From Edaphobacter aggregans DSM 19364 (lineage in GTDB: Bacteria > Acidobacteriota > Terriglobia > Terriglobales > Acidobacteriaceae), in contig NZ_JQKI01000019.1 of NCBI RefSeq assembly GCF_000745965.1, positions 1 to 64,000 of the forward strand: 64,000 nt of DNA. Direction: 5' to 3'. Positions 17,706-25,350 of this stretch are shown piece by piece. The position numbers were made by a program, and so were the translations under genes. How positions within the stretch are numbered: position 1 is the first letter of the stretch; every line of letters starts with the position of its first letter. The notes under the pieces were generated by a model. That model made no database searches. It was not told the DNA's origin and saw nothing but the letters and a program-made list of their open reading frames with translations.

Positions 17706-19079
17706 ATGGATCTGAAGTCACGCTGGAATCGACGGTCGTTTTTGTCCACGTTGGGAGCTGCGACGGGCAGCTTTTTTGCTCCGAAGGCCGCTATGGCCGA
17801 GAAGAAGCTGAAGGACGAGAAGCCGGGCATCGACGGGCATGCGATCGTGCCGATCAAGAAGGGTCTGGGCTCGACGGGCGATGTGTACGCCGAGCTGGGC
17901 GTGACTCCGCTGGTGAACATTGTGGGCACGGTGACGGTGATCGGCGGCTCGGTGATGAAGCCTGAGGTGATGGAGCTGATGCGTCAGGGCAACCAGCACT
18001 TCGTTCTGATCAACGAGCTGGAAGTTGCCGCGGGACGGTACATCGAGAAGCTGTGCAAGACGCCTCCGGGCTATACGGGGCTGGTAACGGGCGGCGTGGC
18101 GGCGGGAATTGTGGTCGCGTATGCGGGCATGCTGACGGAGGACCTGGAGCCGCGGCTGAAGGCGTGTCCGGACCTGACGGGCTTCCCGAAGACCGAGGTG
18201 ATCATTCAGAAGGCGCATCGCAACAACTTCGATCACCAGGTTCGTCAGACGGGCGTGACTCTGGTGGAGGTTGAGACGAAGGAGCAGATGATCAACGCCA
18301 TCAACCCGAAGACGCTGGCGATGCACTACATCAATATCCAGTCGGACCGCGGGCAGGTGAGCGGGCCGGAGATGATCGAGATTGCGAAGAAGGCGAACAT
18401 CTACACGTTCAATGACGCGTCGGCGGACGTTCCGCCGAAGGAGCGGCTGTGGGAGTACCCGGCGCAGGGCTGGGACTTTGTTGCCTTCTCGGGCGGCAAG
18501 GACATCTGCGGGCCGCAGGCGTCGGGCATCCTGATCGGCAAGGAGCAGCTGATCCGGTGGGCGCAGATGAACATGAGCCCGCAGGAGGATCGCATCGGCC
18601 GCTCGAGCAAAGTGGGCAAGGAGACGATCTTTGCGCTGCTGAAGGCGCTGGAGCTATTTGTCGAGCAGGATTACGACGAGGTGCTGAAGAGCTACGATGC
18701 GCGCGCTGAGGTGATCTCGAAGGCGATTGCGAAGTTCGGCGTCACGGCGCTGCCGCGCGAGTTCAATCCGAATGCGCTGGGCAACGTGACGCCACACTAC
18801 AGCTGGCAGATCGACCAGACGAAGTCGAATGTCACGGCGCAGGACGTGATGAAGCAGCTGGCGGAGACCAAGCCGGTGGGGATCGGCAGTCTGAACGCCG
18901 ATTCCGGTGGCATGCGCGGACGCAACCCGAATCCTCCTGCGAATCCGCCGCAGGAGCACCGGCACCGCAATCAGGATCCGACGAAGTTCGGATTTGCGAT
19001 GTGGCAGCTGAAGGAGGGCGAGGACAAGTACATCGCCGACCGGCTGGTGGAGATCTTCAGCGCGGCGAAGAAGGCGTAA
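17706..19079 (+). CDS. Tat-exported SelA-like PLP-dependent enzyme
   Basis: The product has 457 residues. A Tat signal (NRRSFLSTLGAATGSFFAP, residues 8-26) precedes a fold-type I PLP enzyme of the SelA/D-glucosaminate-6-phosphate ammonia-lyase group. It has GLVTGGVAAG (about 125-134), Asp237 in FNDASAD and the likely Schiff-base Lys265 in FSGGKDICGPQ. This group includes lyases, and a true selenocysteine synthase is unlikely because no selenium genes are near and the protein is exported. It forms a two-gene unit with the upstream RidA. A His/Asn/Pro-rich insertion lies near residues 400-420. The substrate is unknown. Confidence 0.8.
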   Translation: MDLKSRWNRRSFLSTLGAATGSFFAPKAAMAEKKLKDEKPGIDGHAIVPIKKGLGSTGDVYAELGVTPLVNIVGTVTVIGGSVMKPEVMELMRQGNQHFVLINELEVAAGRYIEKLCKTPPGYTGLVTGGVAAGIVVAYAGMLTEDLEPRLKACPDLTGFPKTEVIIQKAHRNNFDHQVRQTGVTLVEVETKEQMINAINPKTLAMHYINIQSDRGQVSGPEMIEIAKKANIYTFNDASADVPPKERLWEYPAQGWDFVAFSGGKDICGPQASGILIGKEQLIRWAQMNMSPQEDRIGRSSKVGKETIFALLKALELFVEQDYDEVLKSYDARAEVISKAIAKFGVTALPREFNPNALGNVTPHYSWQIDQTKSNVTAQDVMKQLAETKPVGIGSLNADSGGMRGRNPNPPANPPQEHRHRNQDPTKFGFAMWQLKEGEDKYIADRLVEIFSAAKKA

Positions 19080-19099
19080 CGAAGGGTCGATCACGAAGG

Positions 19100-19130
19100 A
19101 AAACCCCGGCGAACGATGCCGGGGTTTTTT
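19100..19130 (+). terminator. Rho-independent terminator after the RidA/SelA-like pair
   Basis: The stem AAAACCCCGGC/GCCGGGGTTTT with loop GAACGAT is followed by a run of T residues (TTTTTTCTTT). It begins about 20 bp after the SelA-like stop codon and ends the two-gene unit. Confidence 0.85.
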
Positions 19131-19321
19131 CTTTCAGGGTTCAGGTTCAGGAGCCGTTACAACTTCAGCTTCAGGTGATCTTTTGTTCGTCGTTGCCACG
19201 AGCGCGAAGGAATGCATCCAAGACGGATAGAACGTTTGGGGTGTGAGAGGCGGACGACGCTGTTGGGGATGATTCTGTCGCGGAACGCTTCTGAGCGGCC
19301 CGTTCACAAAAAGGCTTCGGT

Positions 19322-21031
19322 ATGAACTTCCTTGCGGTCGCGTGCGACTACGATGGAACGCTTGCCCATGACGGCGTGGTGCGCGACAGCACGATTGCTG
19401 CGCTCGAAAAGGTGCGCGGCTCGGGTAGGAAGCTGCTGCTGGTGACGGGGCGGCAGCTGGAGGAGTTGCTCGGGATCTTTCCGCGGCCTGCGTTGTTCGA
19501 GCAGATTGTGGCGGAGAATGGCGCGGTGCTGTATTGTCCGCGGACGCGTGAGTCGCGACTGCTGACGGAGCCAGTTCCGCAGGGTCTGCCCGAGACGCTG
19601 CGTGCGCGCGGTGTGGACAACATCGGTTTGGGGAGATCGGTGGTGGCGACGTGGCGCCCGCATGAGTGCGTTGTGCTGGAGGCGCTGCGCGACATGGGAC
19701 TGGACCGGCAGATCATCTTCAACAAGAACGCCGTGATGGTGCTGCCTACGGGAGTCAACAAGGCGAGCGGCCTGGCGGTTGCGCTGGGGGAGATGAAGCT
19801 CTCTCACCATAATGTGGTTGCGGTGGGAGATGCAGAGAATGACCTGCCCATGCTGATGGAGTGCGAGTGCGGGGTGGCGGTGGCGAACGCGCTAGAGTCA
19901 GTGAAGCGAAAGGCCGACATCGTTACCAGAGGAGACCACGGCGCGGGGGTCGAGGAGTTGATTGCTGAACTGTTGAAGGATGATCTTGCGGGCAAGCTTG
20001 CTCCTCTGAGGCGTCGTGGCCTGCTGCTTGGGACGACGAGAGCCGAGCCGAAACGCACGGTGCTGTTGCCGAGCCTGGGGGAGTCGGTGATAGTGGCGGG
20101 GACGTCAGGCAGCGGGAAATCGACTGCGATTACGGGAGTTCTGGAGCGGATGGTAGAGGCGGGATATCAGTTCTGCCTCTTCGATCCGGAGGGGGATTAC
20201 GAGGGGTTTGAGCCTGCGGTGAATCTGGGCAACCCGCACTATGTGCCGCGAGCGGAGGAGGTGCTGGCGTTGCTGGAGCGGATGCATAGCGCTGTTGTGA
20301 ACCTGCTGGGGGTAGCGATCGACGACAGGCCGGCGTATGTCTCGGAGGTGCTGCGCAAGCTCGAGGACCTGCGTGTGGCGAAGGGGCGTCCGCATTGGCT
20401 GGTGCTGGATGAGACGCACCATCTCTTTCCTGCTGAGGTTGCGGCGGAGAGCTCGCTTCTGCCTGCTCCGCCGAAGACGTCTCTGATGATTACGGTGCAT
20501 CCGCAGCATGTGAGGAAGGAGACGCTGGCGACGGTTGATGTCGTGATGGCCGTGGGCAAGGAGCCGCATGAGACGATACGGGAGTTCTGTCGGGCGCTGG
20601 GAATCGACGCACCGAAGATGGAGGCGGTGAAGCTGGAGCGGTGGGAGTTTCTCGTGTGGTTTCGCAACGGAGCCGAGGGCCCATTCGTGGTGCAGGTGGC
20701 GCCGGGCAAGACGGAGCACAAGCGCCACATACGGAAGTACGCAGACGGCGACTTGGGCGTGGGGAGCTTCGTCTTTCGCGGGCCGGAGGGCAAGCTGAAC
20801 CTGGTGGCCAACAACCTGCATACCTTCATCCGCATGGCAGAGGGAGTGGATGAGGGGACGTGGAACCATCATTTGCGGGCTGGGCATGTTTCGGAGTGGT
20901 TCCGATGGATTGTGAAGAACAAGGAGCTTGCCGACGAGGTTCGTGATGTGGAGAGCGAGGACCGTCCGGCGGAGGAGACGAAGAGGCGTGTGATTGAGGC
21001 GATCCAGTCGAGATACACGCTCTCGGAGTAG
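19322..21031 (+). CDS. HAD-IIB phosphatase fused to HerA/DUF87-like P-loop ATPase
   Basis: The product has 569 residues. Residues 1 to about 220 are a Cof-type HAD hydrolase: DYDGT with Asp9/Asp11, VTGR with Thr42, Lys147 and GDAENDLPML (169-178). Residues 240-569 are a P-loop ATPase. It carries the Walker A GTSGSGKST (260-268), FDPEGDY (288-293 region) as in HerA/VirB4-like motors, and the Walker B LVLDETHH (360-367). The joint function is not established; a sugar-phosphate phosphatase coupled to an ATP-driven process is possible. There is no membrane segment. It lies 38 bp before purN but shows no functional link to it. Confidence 0.8.
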   Translation: MNFLAVACDYDGTLAHDGVVRDSTIAALEKVRGSGRKLLLVTGRQLEELLGIFPRPALFEQIVAENGAVLYCPRTRESRLLTEPVPQGLPETLRARGVDNIGLGRSVVATWRPHECVVLEALRDMGLDRQIIFNKNAVMVLPTGVNKASGLAVALGEMKLSHHNVVAVGDAENDLPMLMECECGVAVANALESVKRKADIVTRGDHGAGVEELIAELLKDDLAGKLAPLRRRGLLLGTTRAEPKRTVLLPSLGESVIVAGTSGSGKSTAITGVLERMVEAGYQFCLFDPEGDYEGFEPAVNLGNPHYVPRAEEVLALLERMHSAVVNLLGVAIDDRPAYVSEVLRKLEDLRVAKGRPHWLVLDETHHLFPAEVAAESSLLPAPPKTSLMITVHPQHVRKETLATVDVVMAVGKEPHETIREFCRALGIDAPKMEAVKLERWEFLVWFRNGAEGPFVVQVAPGKTEHKRHIRKYADGDLGVGSFVFRGPEGKLNLVANNLHTFIRMAEGVDEGTWNHHLRAGHVSEWFRWIVKNKELADEVRDVESEDRPAEETKRRVIEAIQSRYTLSE

Positions 21032-21069
21032 CACTGAATCTGCTGATTAGAATGAAGCAAGGAGACAGC

Positions 21070-21681
21070 GTGCACAGACTAGGGATTCTTCTCTCCGGTA
21101 GAGGTTCGAACTTTCTGGCGATTCATCGCGCGATCGTCGATGGATGGTTGCGCGACGTGGAGATTGCGGTGGTGATCTCGAACAAGCCGGAGGCCGAGGG
21201 GTTTGCGGCGGCCAGGGAGCTGGGGCTGACGGGGCTGGCGATTCCGCAGGAGGGCAAGGGGCCGGAGGCGCGCGAGGCGCATGACACGAAGATGATCGCG
21301 GCGCTCAAGGACTACGAGGTGGACCTGGTGTGCCTTGCGGGGTACATGCGGATCGTTACGCCGGCGTTCGTGGAGGCGTTTCCGAATCGAATTCTGAATG
21401 TGCATCCGTCGCTGCTGCCGGCGTTTCCGGGGCTGGATGCGCAGCGCCAGGCGCTCGAGTACGGGATGCAGGTGACGGGCTGCACGGTGCACTTCGTGGA
21501 TGAGGCGGTGGACCACGGGGTGATCATCCTGCAGAAGACGGTGCAGGTGCTGGAGGAGGACACGGCGGAGTCGCTGGCGGCGCGGATCTTGAAGCAGGAG
21601 CACATTGCGTATCCGGAGGCGATTGCGCGGGTGTTGAGCGGGGAGTATGGAGTGGTGGGGCGGCGGTATCTGCGGGTTTAG
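21070..21681 (+). CDS. purN: Phosphoribosylglycinamide formyltransferase
   Basis: The product has 203 residues. It transfers a formyl group from 10-formyl-THF to GAR, step three of purine synthesis. It shows RLGILLSGRGSNF at the phosphate-binding end, LAGYMRI, LNVHPSLLPAFPG with the catalytic His/Asn region, and CTVHFVDEAVDHGVII. The start is inferred as GTG 21070: AAGGAG lies 5 nt upstream and the product then begins directly at the core strand. The ATG at 21052 would place that ribosome site inside the gene. folD nearby on the other strand makes the formyl donor. Confidence 0.95.
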   Translation: MHRLGILLSGRGSNFLAIHRAIVDGWLRDVEIAVVISNKPEAEGFAAARELGLTGLAIPQEGKGPEAREAHDTKMIAALKDYEVDLVCLAGYMRIVTPAFVEAFPNRILNVHPSLLPAFPGLDAQRQALEYGMQVTGCTVHFVDEAVDHGVIILQKTVQVLEEDTAESLAARILKQEHIAYPEAIARVLSGEYGVVGRRYLRV

Positions 21682-21712
21682 GATGTCCGGAAGCAGCGCT
21701 GGCGACGCGAAC

Positions 21713-21757
21713 GAAATGCAGGTCCTTCGACTCCGCTGCGCTCCGTTCAGGATGACA
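21713..21757. repeat. Mosaic repeat, module e
   Basis: The module e sequence is GAAATGCAGGTCCTTCGACT, then CCGCTGCGCTCCGTTCAGGA, then TGACA. It is close to the copies at 42828-42855 and 39586-39638. It lies between convergent purN and the HtrA gene, where it may act as a weak terminator. Confidence 0.7.
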
Positions 21758-21799
21758 ACTCTAACGCATTTATCACGCATGCAAAGAGAACCGGTTCGG

Positions 21800-23002
21800 C
21801 TAGGTGGTCTGGCCGGCGCCTTGTTGTTGGCGTGCGTCGCCGAGGGTGACCTTGACGTCCATGCGTTTGCGTCCGCGGAAGATGGTGACGGTGACGGTGT
21901 CTCCGGCGCGGTGGGAGTTCATGGCGGCGGCGAGGTCCTGCGGGCTGGTGATCTCCTCGCCGTCCATGGCGACGATGAGGTCTCCGCCGAGCATGACGGG
22001 CATGTTGCCCTGGTAGGCGCGCTGGGTTCCGCCGCGGAGACCGGCCTTTTCGGCGGCTCCGCCGGGGAGGACGCGATCGATGAGGACGCCGTAGTCGGCG
22101 GGGAGGCCGATCTGCTCGGCGACGTCAGGACCGATGGGCAGGGTGACGATGTCGAGTGTGGGTCGGCGGATATAACCGTACTTGGCGTAGTCGTCGAGGA
22201 TGGCGCGTGCGGTGTTGATGGGGATGGCGAAGCCGATGCCGGAGCTCTGGTCGGCGCCGTTGGAGGCGATCATGGTGGTGATGCCGATGACCTCGCCGCG
22301 GGAGTTGAGGAGCGGTCCGCCGGAGTTGCCGGGGTTGACGGCGGCGTCGGTCTGAATGGCATCCTCGATGGGGGTGCCGTTGGGGCCGCGGATGGAGCGG
22401 ATGGCGGAGATGATGCCTCGCGTCATGGTGCCATTGAGGCCGAAGGGGTTGCCGATGGCGTAGACGCGCTGGCCGACGACGAGGCTGCGCGAGTCGGAGA
22501 GCGTGACGGGAGTGAGGTTGGGGGCTTCGATTTTGATGAGGGCGAGGTCGTGGTTCTTGTCGAGGGCGAGGACGCGGGCCTTGTACTTGTGCTTGTCGGA
22601 GAGCATGACCTCAAGCCGCTGCGCGTTGCCGATGACGTGGTTGTTGGTGAGGATGAGGCCCTCTTTGGTGAGGACGAATCCGGAGCCCTGGCCCTGCTGG
22701 GGGACGGGGCCATAGAAGAAGTCGAAGGCCACCTCGGTGGAGGTGATGTTGACGACGGAGGGAAGGGCCTTCTTGTAGGCGGCGATGTTCTGCTGCTCTT
22801 CGGTGTCGAAGGCGGGCGCGGCGGAGGCGTTGGTGAGCTGGAAGCTGCCTGCAGGGCCGGCGACGGTGGAGGTGGTGGTGGCGTCGCCGTTGGCGGGGGC
22901 ATGGAGCCAGGGGAAGAGCTTTCCCGTGGACGCGGAGTGCGTCGTCAGGTAGTAGAAGCCGGAGAGCAGAAGCAGAACAAGGAGAACGGGGCGCAGTTTC
23001 AT
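21800..23002 (-). CDS. HtrA/DegP-type periplasmic serine protease
   Basis: The product has 400 residues. An N-terminal membrane anchor or signal (residues 4-20) precedes a trypsin-like domain. The catalytic triad is His122 (LTNNHVIG), Asp152 (KNHDLALIKIE) and Ser227 (NPGNSGGPLL). One PDZ domain (about 290-385, YGVLIDRVLPGGAAEKAGL) follows, so it resembles DegS-like or single-PDZ HtrA forms. It should degrade or sense misfolded envelope proteins. coaE ends 126 bp upstream in the same direction, so shared transcription is possible but not certain. Confidence 0.9.
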   Translation of the reverse strand: MKLRPVLLVLLLLSGFYYLTTHSASTGKLFPWLHAPANGDATTTSTVAGPAGSFQLTNASAAPAFDTEEQQNIAAYKKALPSVVNITSTEVAFDFFYGPVPQQGQGSGFVLTKEGLILTNNHVIGNAQRLEVMLSDKHKYKARVLALDKNHDLALIKIEAPNLTPVTLSDSRSLVVGQRVYAIGNPFGLNGTMTRGIISAIRSIRGPNGTPIEDAIQTDAAVNPGNSGGPLLNSRGEVIGITTMIASNGADQSSGIGFAIPINTARAILDDYAKYGYIRRPTLDIVTLPIGPDVAEQIGLPADYGVLIDRVLPGGAAEKAGLRGGTQRAYQGNMPVMLGGDLIVAMDGEEITSPQDLAAAMNSHRAGDTVTVTIFRGRKRMDVKVTLGDARQQQGAGQTT

Positions 23003-23128
23003 AGTGTGTACCCGGGAGTTCCTTCCATCGCGGCCGTTGGCGCGGCCGGCCCTGTGTTTATTGTAATTGGGCGTTAGCCGGGCGATGGTCCGCTTTTTGC
23101 AACAAGTTGTACGGGTTGCTGTTACGAG

Positions 23129-23857
23129 TCAGGAGAGGTCGGAGTTGCGCGAGGCGAACTGGAGGATCGGCCAGAGCTCGTCGATCTGCTCTTCCAGTTC
23201 CTCGATCGATCCGTTGTTGTCGAGCACGAAGTCGCTCAGTTGCATCTTCTCCTCGTCGGGGATCTGCTGGGCGAGGCGGAGGCGGGCTTCGGTGGCGAGC
23301 TCAGCACGGCGCTCGGAGGTGAGGGAGGAGCCGTTGGTGGCGCGTTCGACGTAGCGTGCGATCTTGACCTCGTCGGAGGCGGTGACGAGGATGATGCAGT
23401 CGAAGCGGGAGCGCCAGGGCTTGGGCGGCGGCGCGCCGGGCTGCTGCGATGGCGTTGAGCCGGTCTCTGTTTCGGTGTCCTTTGTTTCGCCGTGTTTTGT
23501 TTCAAAGATCAGGGCGGATTCGACGATAGCGACGGCGGCGAAGTCCTTCCGGAAGAGCTCGTCGGCGAGCGCGGCCTGGCGCTCGATGACGGCGGGGTGC
23601 ACGATGGCGTTGAGCTCTTCGACGCGGCCCTTGTTGAAGGCGATGCGGGCTAGCGCGGAGCGATCGAGCTGGCCGTCAGGAAGCACGACACTGGGGCCGA
23701 AGTGCTGGACGATGTCGTTGTAGACCGGTTCGCCGGGCTGCATCATCTCGCGGGCGAGCTCGTCGGCGGAGAGGACGTAGGCGCCATGCTCGGCGAAGAG
23801 GCGCGCGGCGGTGGATTTGCCACTGCCGAGGCCGCCTGTGAGGCCGACGCGGAGCAT
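23129..23857 (-). CDS. coaE: Dephospho-CoA kinase
   Basis: The product has 242 residues. It phosphorylates the 3'-OH of dephospho-CoA, the last step of CoA synthesis. The P-loop GLTGGLGSGKST (5-16), SADELAREMMQPGEP and NAIVHPAVIERQ are typical. An insertion of about 35 residues (TKHGETKDTETETGSTPSQQ, then a Pro-rich stretch) interrupts the usual sequence near residue 120 and makes this copy longer than the common 200. It starts 2 bp after the folD stop, so folD-coaE form an operon. Confidence 0.93.
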   Translation of the reverse strand: MLRVGLTGGLGSGKSTAARLFAEHGAYVLSADELAREMMQPGEPVYNDIVQHFGPSVVLPDGQLDRSALARIAFNKGRVEELNAIVHPAVIERQAALADELFRKDFAAVAIVESALIFETKHGETKDTETETGSTPSQQPGAPPPKPWRSRFDCIILVTASDEVKIARYVERATNGSSLTSERRAELATEARLRLAQQIPDEEKMQLSDFVLDNNGSIEELEEQIDELWPILQFASRNSDLS

Positions 23858-23859
23858 GG

Positions 23860-24798
23860 TTATCGGCTCTCCGTGCCGATGCCGCGGCGAAGCTTCGCGG
23901 CTTTGACGGTGTTGTGCATCAGCATGGCGATGGTGAGGGCGCCGACGCCTCCGGGGACGGGCGTGTAGGCTGCCGAGAGGTCGAAGGCCGCAGGATCGAT
24001 GTCGCCGACAATGATGGAGCCGCGCTTGGCGAGGGTGGCGGCGCGCTCGGCGTCGCCGGGGAAGAAGCGCTGAACGTCGGCGGGATCGGTGAGGCGGTTG
24101 ATGCCAACGTCGATGAGCGTGGCGCCGGGCTTGACCATGTTGGCGCTGACGTAGCCGGGGCGACCGATGGCGGCGACGAGGATGTCGGCCTGGCGCGTGA
24201 CGGAGGGAAGATCGCGCGTCTTGCTGTGGCAGACGGTGACGGTGGCGGACTCGTTGAGCAGCATCAGCGCGGCGGGCTTGCCGACGATGTCGGAGCGGCC
24301 GACGACGACGGCGTTCTGGCCGGCGACAGGAAGGCCGCTGCGCTTGAGGATCTCGATGATGCCGGCGGGGGTGCAGGGCTGGAGGCCGGGCTGACCGCTC
24401 TGCAGGCGGCCGGCATTGACAGGGTGGAAGCCGTCGACGTCCTTGTCGGGTGAGACGGCCTCGAGCAGGCGCTTGGTGTCGACGTGTTTGGGGAGCGGTA
24501 GCTGGATGAGGATGCCGTCGATGTCGTCGCGCGCGTTGAGCTTGGCGACGGTGGCGAGCATCTCGTCCGTGGTGACGGACTCGGGCGGAGTGATCATCTC
24601 GCTGAAGATGCCGAGCTCGCCGCAGGTCTTGACCTTGCTGCGAACGTAGATCTGCGAGGCGGGAACCTCGCCGACGAGGATGACGGCGAGGCCGGGGCGG
24701 ATACCGCGTGCGGTGAGGTCGGCGACCTCGCGGGCGACCTCGGCCTTGATCTCGGAGGCGATGACGACTCCGTCGAGTACGTGGGGAAGAGTTTTCAT
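23860..24798 (-). CDS. folD: Methylenetetrahydrofolate dehydrogenase / methenyl-THF cyclohydrolase
   Basis: The product has 312 residues. It interconverts 5,10-methylene-THF and 10-formyl-THF with NADP. It has YVRSK with catalytic Tyr51/Lys55, DGILIQLPLPKH, VVVGRSDIVGKPAALMLL for NADP binding and PVPGGVGALTIAML at the C-terminus. It supplies formyl groups for purN encoded nearby. The ATG at 24798 is taken because it matches the family N-terminus; its ribosome site is weak. The much longer open frame to 25134 is rejected because it crosses the divergent gene and has no family resemblance. Confidence 0.95.
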   Translation of the reverse strand: MKTLPHVLDGVVIASEIKAEVAREVADLTARGIRPGLAVILVGEVPASQIYVRSKVKTCGELGIFSEMITPPESVTTDEMLATVAKLNARDDIDGILIQLPLPKHVDTKRLLEAVSPDKDVDGFHPVNAGRLQSGQPGLQPCTPAGIIEILKRSGLPVAGQNAVVVGRSDIVGKPAALMLLNESATVTVCHSKTRDLPSVTRQADILVAAIGRPGYVSANMVKPGATLIDVGINRLTDPADVQRFFPGDAERAATLAKRGSIIVGDIDPAAFDLSAAYTPVPGGVGALTIAMLMHNTVKAAKLRRGIGTESR

Positions 24799-25040
24799 GC
24801 TGGAACCATGGTATCGCGGGTGCCAGGAGCGGCGCTGCTGCGGCGTTGTGCCTCCAAATGTAATGACGCTGTCAAAGTTAGACAGAATTTTGACGATCCT
24901 GCGAAGGAACCTTTCACAATACCTTCTGCGTACCAACAGCAGGCGGCGCGATGTATCCTGCGATGCGGTGAGTGCGTCTAATAAGTAATTGAGTCGCGCG
25001 GCAGGTCTGGGTGCTGAGAGGGGCGCGGAGAGGAGAGGCG

Positions 25041-25289
25041 ATGGAGACAGTAAGGCCAACCGGAGTCGAGAAGTTCTCAGAGGCGGAGCTTGCGAGCCTG
25101 CGTGAGGAGCTGCTGCACTCGAGCCTGGACTCATGGCAAGCCGCTGACGTCATCAGCCACTACCTGACGGTGCGCGGCTATGGAGTCTCGAACAAGGCGG
25201 CACGCACGACGGCGTCGCGGCTTGAGGTGGAGGGATACTCCGTCGAGCGCATGCAGGAGGAGTTCGAGAAGCTGGCGCAGGTGATGTAG
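25041..25289 (+). CDS. Small helical protein of unknown function
   Basis: The product has 82 residues: METVRPTGVEKFSEAELASL at the start, then HSSLDSWQAADVISHYLTVR in the middle and MQEEFEKLAQVM at the end. It is predicted to be helical and cytoplasmic. It resembles a helix-turn-helix-like or RecX-like helical repeat in style, but I do not recognise a family. ATG 25041 is supported by GGAGAGG. It lies 62 bp before ppc in the same direction, and an imperfect hairpin (TTCCTGC...GCAGGAA, 25289-25318) separates them. Confidence 0.65.
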   Translation: METVRPTGVEKFSEAELASLREELLHSSLDSWQAADVISHYLTVRGYGVSNKAARTTASRLEVEGYSVERMQEEFEKLAQVM

Positions 25290-25350
25290 TTCCTGCTGAA
25301 GTTTGCTCAGCGCAGGAAGTGATTGCGCTTCGCGGTGCATAATCAGAGAC

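Noticed and set aside
17706..19079. Reading the SelA-like gene as a true selenocysteine synthase
   Set aside because: The protein has a Tat export signal, sits with RidA, and no selB, selD or tRNA-Sec is near. A lyase-type relative is more likely.
24799..25134. N-terminal extension of folD
   Set aside because: The extension has no family similarity, overlaps the divergent small gene and begins far upstream of the normal FolD N-terminus.
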